Source of the DNA: an uncultured delta proteobacterium
GTDB lineage: Bacteria; Myxococcota_A; UBA9160; JAFDET01
NCBI GenBank assembly: GCA_947259215.1
Contig: CAMYLJ010000011.1
Span: 198,743 to 262,742 of the forward strand
Direction: 5' to 3'
Length of the DNA stretch: 64,000 nucleotides
In this document: positions 1 to 8,214 of the stretch, in pieces
How the letters are laid out: every line of letters begins with the position of its first letter
How positions within the stretch are numbered: position 1 is the first letter of the stretch
Notes under the pieces: generated by a model
The model's input: the letters and a program-made list of their open reading frames with translations, nothing else
Databases searched by the model: none
What the model was told of the DNA's origin: nothing
Position numbers and translations under genes: made by a program

Positions 1-103
1 ACGGGACGCCCCGGTCGCGCAACGCCTCGAGGCATTCCAGGGCATCCGACACCGCCAGCGGTCGACGCGCGTGTGCCGCGACGACAGGCGCGCGCTCAGT
101 CAC
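1..103 (-). CDS. partial CDS of unknown function downstream of ilvD
   Basis: A GTG at 103-101 overlaps the ilvD stop (the sequence reads GTGACTGA), and the frame stays open with high third-position GC to the window edge, giving 34 codons. The predicted residues include [16 protein letters not shown], which resembles the helix of many HAD-type and related alpha/beta enzymes but is too short to assign. The overlap suggests translational coupling to ilvD. Only the N-terminus is present. Confidence 0.4.
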   Translation of the reverse strand, partial: MTERAPVVAAHARRPLAVSDALECLEALRDRGVP

Positions 104-1781
104 AGACCGCGCCCTTGGCGGCGCTGCCCACCAGCCGGGCGTACTTGGCCAGGGCGCCGCGCGTGTAGCGCGGCTCCGGTGCGCGCACCTCCGCCAGCCG
201 CGCGCGCAGCTCGGCGTCGGACACGTCCACCTCGAGCCGGCGCTCGCCCGGGTCGATCAGGATGCGGTCGCCGTCGCGCAAGGCGGCGATCGGGCCGCCG
301 CGCACCGCCTCGGGGGCGATGTGGGCCACCATGTAGCCGTGGGTCGCGCCGGAGAAGCGCCCGTCGGTGATGAGCGCCACGTCGGCACCGAGGCCGGCCC
401 CCTTCACGGCGGCGGTCACGGCCAGCATCTCGCGCATCCCGGGGCCGCCCGCCGGGCCTTCGTTCCGGATCACGATCACGCTCTGCTTCGCGATGCGGCC
501 GGCGGTCACCGCTGCCATCGCGGCTTCCTCGTCCTCGAACACGCAGGCGCTGCCGTCCACGCGCCGGAGATTCCCGCCCGCGGTCTTCATCACCGCGCCG
601 TCGGGGGCCAGGTTGCCGCGCAGCACCACGATGCCGCCCTCGGCCATGAGCGGCGAGTCCGCCGGCTGCACCACGTCCTGTCCGGACGGCAGCGACGCGC
701 CCTCGAGGTTCTCGCCCAGGCTGCGGCCCGTCACCGTGAGCGCCTCCCCGTCCACGAGCCCGTGATCGAGCAGCTCGCGCAGGATGACCGGGACGCCGCC
801 GATCCGGTCCAGATCCGTCATCACGTACTTCCCGAACGGACGCAGGTTGCACAGATGGGGCGTGCGCCGACTGATGCGGTCGAAGTCGTCCAGGTCGAGC
901 TCCACCCGCGCCTCGTGAGCGATGGCCAGCAGGTGGAGGACGGCGTTGGTCGAGCCGCCCAGCGCCATCACCAGCGCGATCGCGTTCTCGAACGCCGAGC
1001 GGGTCAGGATCCGGCTCGGGCGCAGGTCGGCCTCGAGACAGCGGACGGTCGCTGCGCCCGTCTCGCTGGCGAGTGCGACGCGCCGCTCGTCGGGATTCGG
1101 CACCGAGGCGGAGCCCGGCAGCGCCATGCCCAGGGCCTCGCTGACCGCGGCCATGGTGTTGGCCGTGAACATCCCGGCGCACGAGCCCGTCGAGGGGCAC
1201 GCGGCGCGCTCCAGCTCGAGCAGGTCGTCGTCGCTCATCTGGCCGGCGGCGTGGGCGCCGACCGCCTCGAAGACGTCCTGGATGTTCACGTCGCGGCCGT
1301 GGAAGCAGCCCGGCAGGATCGTGCCGCCGTAGAGAAAGATCGAAGGCACGTCGAGGCGCGCGCAGGCCATCAGCATGCCCGGCAGGCTCTTGTCGCAGCC
1401 GGCGATGGTGACGAGCGCGTCCAGGCGCTCCGCGTGCATCACCAGCTCGACCGAGTCCGCGATCACCTCGCGCGACACGAGCGACGCGTGCATGCCCTCG
1501 TGCCCCATGGAGATGGCGTCGGAGACGGCGATCGTGTCGAAGCGCAGCCCCACGGCCCCGGCCTCGACGACGCCGCGCTTGGCGTTGTCCGCCTGCACGC
1601 CGAGGTTCATGTTGCAGGGGGTCACCTCGTTGGCGGCGGCGGCGATCCCGACCTGGGGCTTGGCGAAATCCTCCTCCGAGAAGCCGACGGCGCGCAGCAT
1701 GGCGCGGGCCGGGGCCCGCTCGGGGCCCTCGGTCACCTCGCGGCTGCGGGGCTTCGGGAGCGTACGTTTCGGGCTCGTCAT
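96..1781 (-). CDS. ilvD: dihydroxy-acid dehydratase
   Basis: Dehydrates 2,3-dihydroxy-3-methylbutanoate and its ethyl homologue to the 2-oxo acids in valine, leucine and isoleucine synthesis; cytosolic and Fe-S dependent. The 561-residue length is normal for IlvD/Edd. Cluster cysteines are visible at about C56 (PCNMNL), C129 in the signature CDKSLPG and C201 (TGSCAGM). The second signature, [13 protein letters not shown], lies near the C-terminus. The ATG at 1781 is preceded by GGAGGA at ideal spacing. It diverges from the MFS gene across about 30 bp. A longer open frame running upstream to 3290 is a GC artefact. Confidence 0.97.
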   Translation of the reverse strand: MTSPKRTLPKPRSREVTEGPERAPARAMLRAVGFSEEDFAKPQVGIAAAANEVTPCNMNLGVQADNAKRGVVEAGAVGLRFDTIAVSDAISMGHEGMHASLVSREVIADSVELVMHAERLDALVTIAGCDKSLPGMLMACARLDVPSIFLYGGTILPGCFHGRDVNIQDVFEAVGAHAAGQMSDDDLLELERAACPSTGSCAGMFTANTMAAVSEALGMALPGSASVPNPDERRVALASETGAATVRCLEADLRPSRILTRSAFENAIALVMALGGSTNAVLHLLAIAHEARVELDLDDFDRISRRTPHLCNLRPFGKYVMTDLDRIGGVPVILRELLDHGLVDGEALTVTGRSLGENLEGASLPSGQDVVQPADSPLMAEGGIVVLRGNLAPDGAVMKTAGGNLRRVDGSACVFEDEEAAMAAVTAGRIAKQSVIVIRNEGPAGGPGMREMLAVTAAVKGAGLGADVALITDGRFSGATHGYMVAHIAPEAVRGGPIAALRDGDRILIDPGERRLEVDVSDAELRARLAEVRAPEPRYTRGALAKYARLVGSAAKGAVCD

Positions 1782-1803
1782 GGGGTCCTCCGGAGAAGCG
1801 GAC

Positions 1804-1813
1804 AGTATAGAAT
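1804..1813. promoter_or_regulatory. overlapping divergent -10 elements, ilvD / MFS transporter
   Basis: On the minus strand 1809-1804 reads TATACT, a perfect -10, 22 nt from the ilvD ATG and followed by a GGAGGA Shine-Dalgarno. On the plus strand 1808-1813 reads TAGAAT, 9 nt before the ATG at 1823. The two -10 boxes overlap, so the two promoters probably compete. No clear -35 is seen on either side. Confidence 0.5.
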
Positions 1814-3353
1814 GCGGCCCCGATGTCGCCCCCGGACCGACGCCAGCACGCCCGTGGTGGTCTACGTCTTCAACTTCCTCGATCGCCAGATCATCTCCAT
1901 CCTGGCCGAGGAGATCCGCCGGGACCTCGGACTCGGGGACGCGCAGATCGGCTTCCTGTACGGCACCGCGTTCGCGGTCTTCTACGCCATCTTCGGAATC
2001 CCCCTCGGCCGGCTGGCGGACGTCTGGAACCGGCGCAGCCTGATCGCCGTGGGCCTGGCGGTGTGGAGCGGGATGACCGCGGTCTCCGGGCTGGCGCGGA
2101 GCTTCGGGCAGCTCGCCGCCGCGCGGATCGGGGTCGGCGTGGGCGAGGCGAGCGCCACCCCGGCCGCGTTCTCCATGCTGTCGGACTACTTCCCGCCAGC
2201 CCGGCGCGCGACGGTGCTCGCCATCTACTCGAGCGGGATCTACATCGGCGGCGGCCTCGGGCTCGGGATCGGTGGGCTCGTGGTGGACCGCTGGAACGAA
2301 GCCTTTGCCGGGGGCCCGGCTCCCTTCGGGCTGCGCGGCTGGCAGGTCGCCTACCTGGTGGTGGGTCTGCCCGGGCTCGCGATCGCGCTGTGGGTGCGCA
2401 GCCTGCGCGAGCCCGTCCGCGGGCAGGCCGACGGCGTCGCGACGACGCCCGAGTCGCATCCTCTGCGGATCTTCGCCCGGGAGCTGCGCGCCGTACTGCC
2501 GCCCCTCACGCTCTGGCACCTGGCGAGCGTGGGCGCCGGACGCGCCGGGATCGCGCGCAATCTCGGCGGCGCCGCCGCCATCGCCGCCGGGGCTGCGGCG
2601 CTCGTCGCCGTCACCGGGGATCGGGCCCAGTGGTCCGCGCTCGCAGTCGGTCTCTACGCCGCCGTCTCGTGGGCCCAGTCCCTGCGCAGGAGCGAGCCCG
2701 AGACCTTCGATCACATCTTCCGCACGCGCTCGCTCGCGCTCGCGGCCTTGGGGTTCTCGTTCCTGGCGTTCACGGGCTACGGCATCGGGTTCTGGGTGCC
2801 GCCCTTCGTGCAGCGCATCCACGGCGTGTCGGCCGCGGAGTCGGGCCTGGTGCTGGGTGCCACGGCCGCCGTGGCCGGCTGGCTCGGCGTGACCCTGGGC
2901 GGGATCCTGGCCGACCGCTGGCGGCTCACGCGGCCCACGGGCCGGCTGCGAGTGGGGATGCTGGCGGCCGTCGCTCCCATTCCGCTGGTGGCGTGGTTCG
3001 CCACCAGCGCGGACGTGCGGATCGCCTACGCGCTCAACTTTCCCATGAGCGTGCTGGCAGCCATGTGGATCGGCGCCGCAGCCTCGACGGTGCAGGACCT
3101 GGTGCCTCCCCGCATGCGCGGAACCGCATCCGCCGCCTACCTGATGGTGATCACCTTCGTCGGGCTCGCCCTCGGCCCCTACGGCATCGGCAAGGTGAGC
3201 GCCGTGACCGGGAGCCTGCGCACGGGGCTGCTCGCGGCCCTCGTGGCCAATGGCCTGGCGTGCGCGCTGCTCGTGGCCGCCGCACGCCACCTCGCCGCCG
3301 ACGAGGCCACCCTGCGCGCCGTCCCCGGCGATCCCGCGGATCCGCTAGCCTAG
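1812..3353 (+). CDS. MFS transporter, spinster-like, N-terminus probably frameshifted
   Basis: Major facilitator family permease with about a dozen hydrophobic segments. The family hallmark [16 protein letters not shown] follows TM1, and the loop motif [10 protein letters not shown] follows TM2. The substrate is unknown; relatives export sugars, lipids or drugs. The frame is open from ATG 1812, but that ATG lies inside a likely -10 box. The better placed ATG at 1823 ([10 protein letters not shown]) is out of frame with the body, and the beginning of TM1 seen in relatives is missing between the two frames. I infer a short deletion near 1850. The 3' end runs 4 nt from the DHH gene. Confidence 0.8.
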   Translation: MRPRCRPRTDASTPVVVYVFNFLDRQIISILAEEIRRDLGLGDAQIGFLYGTAFAVFYAIFGIPLGRLADVWNRRSLIAVGLAVWSGMTAVSGLARSFGQLAAARIGVGVGEASATPAAFSMLSDYFPPARRATVLAIYSSGIYIGGGLGLGIGGLVVDRWNEAFAGGPAPFGLRGWQVAYLVVGLPGLAIALWVRSLREPVRGQADGVATTPESHPLRIFARELRAVLPPLTLWHLASVGAGRAGIARNLGGAAAIAAGAAALVAVTGDRAQWSALAVGLYAAVSWAQSLRRSEPETFDHIFRTRSLALAALGFSFLAFTGYGIGFWVPPFVQRIHGVSAAESGLVLGATAAVAGWLGVTLGGILADRWRLTRPTGRLRVGMLAAVAPIPLVAWFATSADVRIAYALNFPMSVLAAMWIGAAASTVQDLVPPRMRGTASAAYLMVITFVGLALGPYGIGKVSAVTGSLRTGLLAALVANGLACALLVAAARHLAADEATLRAVPGDPADPLA

Positions 3354-3357
3354 GCCG

Positions 3358-4209
3358 ATGCGAAGGGTCTGCTTCTACCACGCCGGCTGCCCCGACGGCT
3401 TCGGAGCCGCCTGGGCGGTGCAGCGTGCCTGGGACGGAGACGGCAGCTTCGTCGCCCGGGGACACGACGACGGGCTGCGCGCGAGCAACTACGTCGGCAA
3501 CCTCGTCGTGTTCGTGGACATCGCGCCGCCCAACCGGATCGCGCGCGAGCTGGGAGACGCCGCGGCGCAGCTCGTCATCCTCGACCATCACGTCTCGTCG
3601 CGGGACCGGCTGGCCGGCGATCCGGAGCTCGAGAACGCACTCGCCGCCGCCGGACACACGATCGTCTTCGATCTCGGCCGATCGGGCGCCGTGCTGGCCT
3701 GGCAGCACTTCCATCCCGGCGAGCCGGTTCCGGACCTGCTGCGCTACGTGGAGGACCAGGACCTCTGGAACTGGAAGCTGCCCCACTCCGAGGAGGTAAA
3801 CGCCGCCCTCGGCTCGTACCCCCGCCGCTTCGAGGTCTGGGACGAGCTGGCGCAGCAGCCGGTGGAGGTGCTGGCCCGGGAAGGCGAGCCCATCGTGCGC
3901 GCGAATCGGATCGAGGTGGAGCGCGCGCTCCAGGGCGTGCATCCCGCCCGCCTCGGCGGCCTGCGGGTCGAGGCGGTGAACGCGCGCCACCTGCGCAGCG
4001 CCATCGGTCACGAGCTGGCCAAGCGCGCCGCCTACGGCTCGGCGTGTGGAATGATCTACCGGGTGGTGGGCGAGCGGGTCGACGCCTCGCTCTACTCGAT
4101 CGGCGACCTCGACGTGGCCCGCATCGCGGCGGGCTACGGCGGGGGCGGGCACCGCAACGCGGCCGGCTTCTCGGTGCGCCTGCGGGACTGGATCGACGAC
4201 TTCGTCTAG
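3358..4209 (+). CDS. DHH family phosphoesterase
   Basis: Predicted metal-dependent phosphodiesterase of the DHH/DHHA1 superfamily (nanoRNase, cyclic dinucleotide or exopolyphosphatase-like activities); the substrate is not determinable here. Visible motifs are an N-terminal HAGCPDGFGAAWA, VFVDIAPPN, the DHH triad at residues 76-78 (ILDHHVSS), EDQDLW, and the C-terminal DHHA1 signature GGGGHRNAAGF. At 283 residues it is shorter than RecJ and compatible with a stand-alone phosphoesterase. ATG 3358 lies 4 nt after the MFS stop and 6 nt after a TAGCCT box, so it could be read from the upstream mRNA or from a leaderless start. Confidence 0.9.
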   Translation: MRRVCFYHAGCPDGFGAAWAVQRAWDGDGSFVARGHDDGLRASNYVGNLVVFVDIAPPNRIARELGDAAAQLVILDHHVSSRDRLAGDPELENALAAAGHTIVFDLGRSGAVLAWQHFHPGEPVPDLLRYVEDQDLWNWKLPHSEEVNAALGSYPRRFEVWDELAQQPVEVLAREGEPIVRANRIEVERALQGVHPARLGGLRVEAVNARHLRSAIGHELAKRAAYGSACGMIYRVVGERVDASLYSIGDLDVARIAAGYGGGGHRNAAGFSVRLRDWIDDFV

Positions 4210-4213
4210 CCGC

Positions 4214-4319
4214 TGAACTTCGCTCGCCTACGGAAGATGGAGGATCGGAAGCCGGCCCAGGGCCGGCTTCCCACCCTGCTTGGCGCTGTCCCCGAGACCG
4301 CTGCGCGTCGGGCGACTCC
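4214..4319. repeat. dispersed intergenic repeat, copy 1
   Basis: About 106 bp directly after the DHH gene, closely matching 48731-48834. The core is a hairpin with a perfect 10-bp stem, 4247-4256 with 4262-4271 (GGAAGCCGGC), and a 5-nt loop. Downstream, CTTGGCGCTGTC and GAGACCGCTGCGCG are shared with the other copy. The other copy carries a compensatory C-G to T-A change in the stem. Both copies follow a stop codon in a convergent gene pair. Confidence 0.75.
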
Positions 4320-4328
4320 AGAGTCGCC
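4311..4328. terminator. hairpin between convergent DHH and bolA
   Basis: GGCGACT at 4311-4317 pairs with AGTCGCC at 4322-4328 around a CCAG loop, 3 nt before the bolA stop. There is no U-tract. Together with the repeat hairpin just upstream it probably ends transcription from one or both sides. Confidence 0.4.
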
Positions 4329-4331
4329 CTC

Positions 4332-4616
4332 CTAGCCCGCGGCTCCCTCTCGCCACTGCGCCGGGGTCAGGGTCTTCATCGCCAGCGCGTGGATCTCGCC
4401 GGTCATCTCGTGGGAGAGCACGCGGTAGACCAGGCGCTGTGCCTCCAGCGCGCCGAGCCCCTCGAAGCGCGCCGACACGATCAGGGCCCGGAAGTGCCCG
4501 CCGCCGGAACGCGCGCCCGGATGCCCGCGGTGCAGGTAGCTCTCGTCCACCACCTCCACGTGCTCCGCCGCCAGCTCCTCGCGCAGCTTCGCCTCGATCC
4601 GATCCCGTCGGTCCAC
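4332..4616 (-). CDS. BolA family protein
   Basis: A 94-residue BolA/IbaG-type protein; members partner with monothiol glutaredoxins in Fe-S handling or act as regulators. Family features seen are an N-terminal helix (IEAKLREEL), the VEVVDESYLHRGHPGA segment with the conserved histidine, a central SARFEGLGALEAQRLVY, and the C-terminal GEIHALAMKTLTP. The start is GTG at 4616. It lies 16 nt downstream of an acyl-CoA dehydrogenase on the same strand, so it is probably the last gene of that operon. Confidence 0.93.
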   Translation of the reverse strand: MDRRDRIEAKLREELAAEHVEVVDESYLHRGHPGARSGGGHFRALIVSARFEGLGALEAQRLVYRVLSHEMTGEIHALAMKTLTPAQWREGAAG

Positions 4617-4632
4617 AGCGGCTCCGGTCCGA

Positions 4633-5796
4633 TCAGTCCTTGGGCAGGCCCAGGATGCGCTCGGCGATGATGTTCTTCTGGATGTTCGGGGTGCCGCCGC
4701 CGATCACGACCTCCGGCCAGGAGAGCGCCATCTTCTGCCAGCGCCCGCCGTCCGCAGCCGCCTCGGCACCCTCGACCAGCGGACCCGCGGCGCCCTGGAT
4801 CTCGACGGCGAAGTCGCCCATCTCCACCTCGAGCTGCGCGCGCAGGAGCTTCGAGACCGACGTTTCGCTGCCCAGGGGCTCGCCGCGGAGCTGCTTGGTC
4901 AGGTAGCGCAGGCCGTTCATGCGCATGGCCTGGATCCGGGTCTCGAAGCGGGCGATGCGGGCACGCACCCCGGGATCCTCCGAGGCGGGCCGACCGCCGC
5001 GGGTCGTCTTCTGCGCCAGTCGCTTCAGCGCCTCCAGGTTGCGCGTCAGGCTCTCCACCTCGGCGATTCCAGAGCGCTCGTGGGCCAGGGCCGTGATGGT
5101 CACCTTCCAGCCCTCGCCTTCCGCGCCCAGTCGCAGCTCGACGGGAACCCGCACGTCGTCGAAGAACACCTCGGCGAACATGGCGCCACCAGCCATGTTC
5201 TTGATGGGACGCACCGTGATGCCCGGCGTGTCCATGGGGACCAGCAAGCACGTGATCCCCTGGTGCTTGTCGTCCGCGTGCTGCGACGTGCGCACGAGCA
5301 GGATGATCCACTTCGACCACATGGCGATGGACGTCCAGATCTTCTGGCCGTTCACGACGTACTCGTCGCCCTCGCGCACCGCCTTGCACTGGAGGGCGCC
5401 CAAGTCGCTGCCGTGGTCCGGCTCCGAGTAGCCGGTGCACCACTGGTAGGCGCCGTCCAGGATGTCGGGGATGAAGCGCTGCTTCTGCTCTTCGCTGCCG
5501 TAGGCGATGATCGCGGGCCCCACCCAGGTGAGGCCCATGAAGCAGCTGCCGAGCGGCGGCGCCTTGCGCCGGGCCATCTCCTCCTTGAGGATCGCCTGCT
5601 GCATGATGGAGCCGCCGCCACCGCCCACCTCGGCGGGCCACGAGAAACCCACCCAGCGCTTCGCCCGCAGCTTGCGCTGCCACTCGGCCACGAAGCCGGG
5701 ATCCGCGCGGTTGGCGTCCTGGGGCAGGTTCTCGTCGAGGAACGCCCGCACCTCGTCGCGGAACGCTTCCTCCTCGGGCGTCAGGGTCAAGTCCAT
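4633..5796 (-). CDS. acyl-CoA dehydrogenase, FadE type, larger (alpha-like) subunit
   Basis: FAD-dependent alpha,beta-dehydrogenation of an acyl-CoA. The 387 residues contain the N-terminal helical domain, the central beta domain (GYSEPDHGSDLGALQ, VNGQKIWTS) and the C-terminal GGGTPNIQKNIIAERILG. The YEG glutamate of MCAD-type enzymes is replaced by GGG; a glutamate in ALAHERSGI sits where isovaleryl-CoA dehydrogenase-like and FadE26-like enzymes carry their base (inference). It is 4 nt downstream of a smaller homologue, as expected for alpha2beta2 steroid or side-chain type dehydrogenases. The substrate is unknown. Confidence 0.92.
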   Translation of the reverse strand: MDLTLTPEEEAFRDEVRAFLDENLPQDANRADPGFVAEWQRKLRAKRWVGFSWPAEVGGGGGSIMQQAILKEEMARRKAPPLGSCFMGLTWVGPAIIAYGSEEQKQRFIPDILDGAYQWCTGYSEPDHGSDLGALQCKAVREGDEYVVNGQKIWTSIAMWSKWIILLVRTSQHADDKHQGITCLLVPMDTPGITVRPIKNMAGGAMFAEVFFDDVRVPVELRLGAEGEGWKVTITALAHERSGIAEVESLTRNLEALKRLAQKTTRGGRPASEDPGVRARIARFETRIQAMRMNGLRYLTKQLRGEPLGSETSVSKLLRAQLEVEMGDFAVEIQGAAGPLVEGAEAAADGGRWQKMALSWPEVVIGGGTPNIQKNIIAERILGLPKD

Positions 5797-5800
5797 CTCT

Positions 5801-6919
5801 CTACAGGCCTCCCAGCGCCGCGACCCGCTCGTAGTGGAAGTCGCTGTCGCCGTACATGGGGCGCGCCCACTTGGAGCGCTTCAGATACAGGTGGGCATCG
5901 AACTCCCACGTGTAGCCGACGGCGCCGTGCAGCTGCACGGCGTCGATGCCGATGCGTGCGAAGGCCTCGCTCGCGTAGGCCTTTGCCATGGAGACGTAGC
6001 GCGGCGCCTCGGCGGGGCTCTCGTCCAGCGCCCAGGCCGCGTAGTAGAGCAGCGACTTGCTGGACTCCACGTCGACGTACATCTCCGCCAGCGGGTGCTT
6101 CACCCCCTGGTAGCGGCCGATGGGCGAGCCGAACTGGATCCGGTCCTTCGCGTACTCCGCCGTCAGCACGACCGCACCGTCGGCGGCCCCGACGATCTCC
6201 GCCGTGAGCCCGGCGGTAGCGCGATCGACGATGCGCTCGAAGACCGCATCGCCGCGCTCCGCCAGCACCGCGTCGGGCCCGACCCGCACGCCGTCGAGCA
6301 CCAGCCGGCCGAGGCGCTTGGTCAGGTCCATGCCCGGCCACGCCTCCAGCGACACGCCGGCCGCGTCGCGCTCCACCACGGCCAGCGCCAGCTCCGAGCC
6401 GGCGCGGAAGGGCACCACGAAGAGCGTGGCGGCGCCGGCGTCGGGAACGAAGCGCTTCTCGCCGCGCAGCACGAAGCCGTCGCCGTCGGGCGTGCCGACC
6501 AGCGACACGCGCTCGGGGGTCGGCGGATCCGCGTCCTCCTGGAGCGCGGGGCTGCCGATGGCGGTGCCGTCGGCCAGCGACGGCAGCCAGCGCGCCTGCT
6601 GCTCCTCGCTTCCCGCCTCACGCAACGCTGCCACGGCGAGGCTGGTCGCCAGCAGTGGCGACGGAAACAGGCTGCGCCCGGTCTCCTCCAGCAGCACCAC
6701 CAGGTCCACCTGGCCGAGGCCGGCGCCCCCGTGCACCTCGGGAACGCACAGGCCCAGCCACCCGAGCTCGGCGATCTCCTTCCAGAGCTCCGGCGAGAAG
6801 CCGGCGCCGCCTTCGGCCTCGCTGATCGCCCGGACCTGCTCCAGCGGGCACTTCGCGTCGAGGTACTTCCGCACCTCGCTGCGGAGAAGCTCCTGCTCCT
6901 CCGTGAAACCGAAGTCCAT
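5801..6919 (-). CDS. acyl-CoA dehydrogenase, shorter (beta-like) subunit
   Basis: 372 residues starting MDFGFTEEQELLRSEV. It has the acyl-CoA dehydrogenase fold (EVHGGAGLGQVDLV, QFGSPIGRYQGVKHPLAEM, QLHGAVGYTWEFDAHLY), but helix G reads ATAGLTAEIVGAAD with no catalytic glutamate. This fits the non-catalytic partner of a heteromeric enzyme. It is the first gene of a minus-strand operon with the larger subunit and bolA. The ATG at 6919 has a purine-rich GGGAGA upstream, and its promoter is the shared TATACT palindrome at 6948. Confidence 0.9.
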   Translation of the reverse strand: MDFGFTEEQELLRSEVRKYLDAKCPLEQVRAISEAEGGAGFSPELWKEIAELGWLGLCVPEVHGGAGLGQVDLVVLLEETGRSLFPSPLLATSLAVAALREAGSEEQQARWLPSLADGTAIGSPALQEDADPPTPERVSLVGTPDGDGFVLRGEKRFVPDAGAATLFVVPFRAGSELALAVVERDAAGVSLEAWPGMDLTKRLGRLVLDGVRVGPDAVLAERGDAVFERIVDRATAGLTAEIVGAADGAVVLTAEYAKDRIQFGSPIGRYQGVKHPLAEMYVDVESSKSLLYYAAWALDESPAEAPRYVSMAKAYASEAFARIGIDAVQLHGAVGYTWEFDAHLYLKRSKWARPMYGDSDFHYERVAALGGL

Positions 6920-6947
6920 GAGGGTCTCCCGTCTGGCTGGGGCGCCG

Positions 6948-6975
6948 GAGTATACTCTAGATTGACTCGCCAATC
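6948..6975. promoter_or_regulatory. divergent promoter/operator between the two acyl-CoA dehydrogenase operons
   Basis: GAGTATACTC at 6948-6957 is a perfect 10-bp palindrome that supplies TATACT -10 boxes on both strands (6951-6956 plus, 6954-6949 minus). Beside it is the inverted repeat GATTG-N6-CAATC at 6960-6975, a plausible repressor half-site pair. AT-rich sequence is otherwise absent here, so one regulator probably controls both operons. Confidence 0.6.
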
Positions 6976-6994
6976 GGTCCAGCCCGGGGGTGCG

Positions 6995-8212
6995 ATGAGC
7001 CAGCCGATCGAGGAAACCGAGCCCAGGGAAATCGCGGAGTTCCGGCGGGAGGTGCGCGCGTGGATCGAGGCCAACCGGCCCGGCGATCCCGGCTTCAAGC
7101 TGCCCCAGAGCTTCCTCGAAGTGGAGTCGGACCGGCAGTTCGAGTTCTTGCGCGCGTGGCAACGCAAGCTCTACGAGGCGGGCTACCTGGGCCTCGACTG
7201 GCCCGCGGAGTACGGGGGCCACGGCCGCGAGGGGCTGCAGCGCATCGTGAGTCAGGAGATGGCGCGCGCCCGGACGCCCTTCATGGTGAACACGATCGGG
7301 CTCCAGTGGGCCGGTCCCACGATCCTGGTCTACGGCAGCGACGCCCAGAAGCAGCGCATGCTGAAGCCGATCCTCTCCGCCGAGGAGATCTGGTGCCAGG
7401 GCTTCAGCGAGCCGGGCGCGGGCTCGGACCTGGCCAGCGTGCAGACCCGCGCCGAGCGGGCCGGCGACGGCTGGACGGTGACGGGACACAAGGTCTGGAC
7501 CACCCTGGCCCAGCACGCGAAGTGGATGATCCTGCTGGCGCGCACGGACCCGGACGTGGGCAAGTACGACGGTCTCTCGTACTTCCTCTTCCCCATGGAC
7601 GCAGCGGGTGTGACGGTGCAGCCGCTGGTCAAGATGAGCGGCGAGGGCGGCTTCAACCAGGTGATCTTCGACGCGTCGCCGATGCCGGGCGACGCCCTGC
7701 TGGGCGAGCTCGGTCAGGGCTGGCAGGTGGCCATGACCACCCTCACCCACGAGCGCGGCGCGGCGGACGGCTCCGGCGGCGGTTCCCTCGGCGCCTCCGA
7801 GGGCGTGCGGCAGGTCGCCGACCTGGCGACCCGGGTGCGCCGGCACGGGCGACCCGCCGCCGCCGACCCGGCCATGCGCGAACGGCTCGCGGACCTGTGG
7901 ATCCGCGAGGAGGCGTTGCGCCTGGCGTCGCTGCGCGCGCGGGTGCCGGGACTGAACCCCGAGCGCCCCCTGGCCCTGCGCCTGATGAACAAGCTCGTGT
8001 TCTCCGAGTTCGCCCAGGACCTGGCGGACGTGGCTTGCGAGCTCGAGGGCCCCGCCGCCACGCTCTGGCTCGGCGACCCGAACGCCCCCGATCGGGCCGA
8101 GTGGCCGCGGGCGTACATGAACTCCTTCGGCATGACGATCGGCGGCGGCACGAGCGAGATCCAACGCAACATCCTGGGCGAGCGCGTGCTCGACCTTCCC
8201 AAGGGCAAGTGA
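6995..8212 (+). CDS. acyl-CoA dehydrogenase, larger (alpha-like) subunit, second pair
   Basis: 405 residues starting MSQPIEETEP. It has the motifs GFSEPGAGSDLASVQ, VTGHKVWTTLA and the C-terminal GGGTSEIQRNILGERVL. LTHERGAADG supplies a helix-G glutamate, as in the other larger subunit. It presumably forms a heteromer with the gene starting 2 nt after its stop. It is divergent from the first pair, and the shared promoter suggests joint induction by one substrate class. GGGGG precedes the ATG. Confidence 0.92.
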   Translation: MSQPIEETEPREIAEFRREVRAWIEANRPGDPGFKLPQSFLEVESDRQFEFLRAWQRKLYEAGYLGLDWPAEYGGHGREGLQRIVSQEMARARTPFMVNTIGLQWAGPTILVYGSDAQKQRMLKPILSAEEIWCQGFSEPGAGSDLASVQTRAERAGDGWTVTGHKVWTTLAQHAKWMILLARTDPDVGKYDGLSYFLFPMDAAGVTVQPLVKMSGEGGFNQVIFDASPMPGDALLGELGQGWQVAMTTLTHERGAADGSGGGSLGASEGVRQVADLATRVRRHGRPAAADPAMRERLADLWIREEALRLASLRARVPGLNPERPLALRLMNKLVFSEFAQDLADVACELEGPAATLWLGDPNAPDRAEWPRAYMNSFGMTIGGGTSEIQRNILGERVLDLPKGK

Positions 8213-8214
8213 GC

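Noticed and set aside
1782..3290. In-frame upstream extension of ilvD to 3290 on the minus strand
   Set aside because: It overlaps the MFS transporter antisense, the composition is low-complexity, and ATG 1781 has a clear ribosome-binding site and normal family length.
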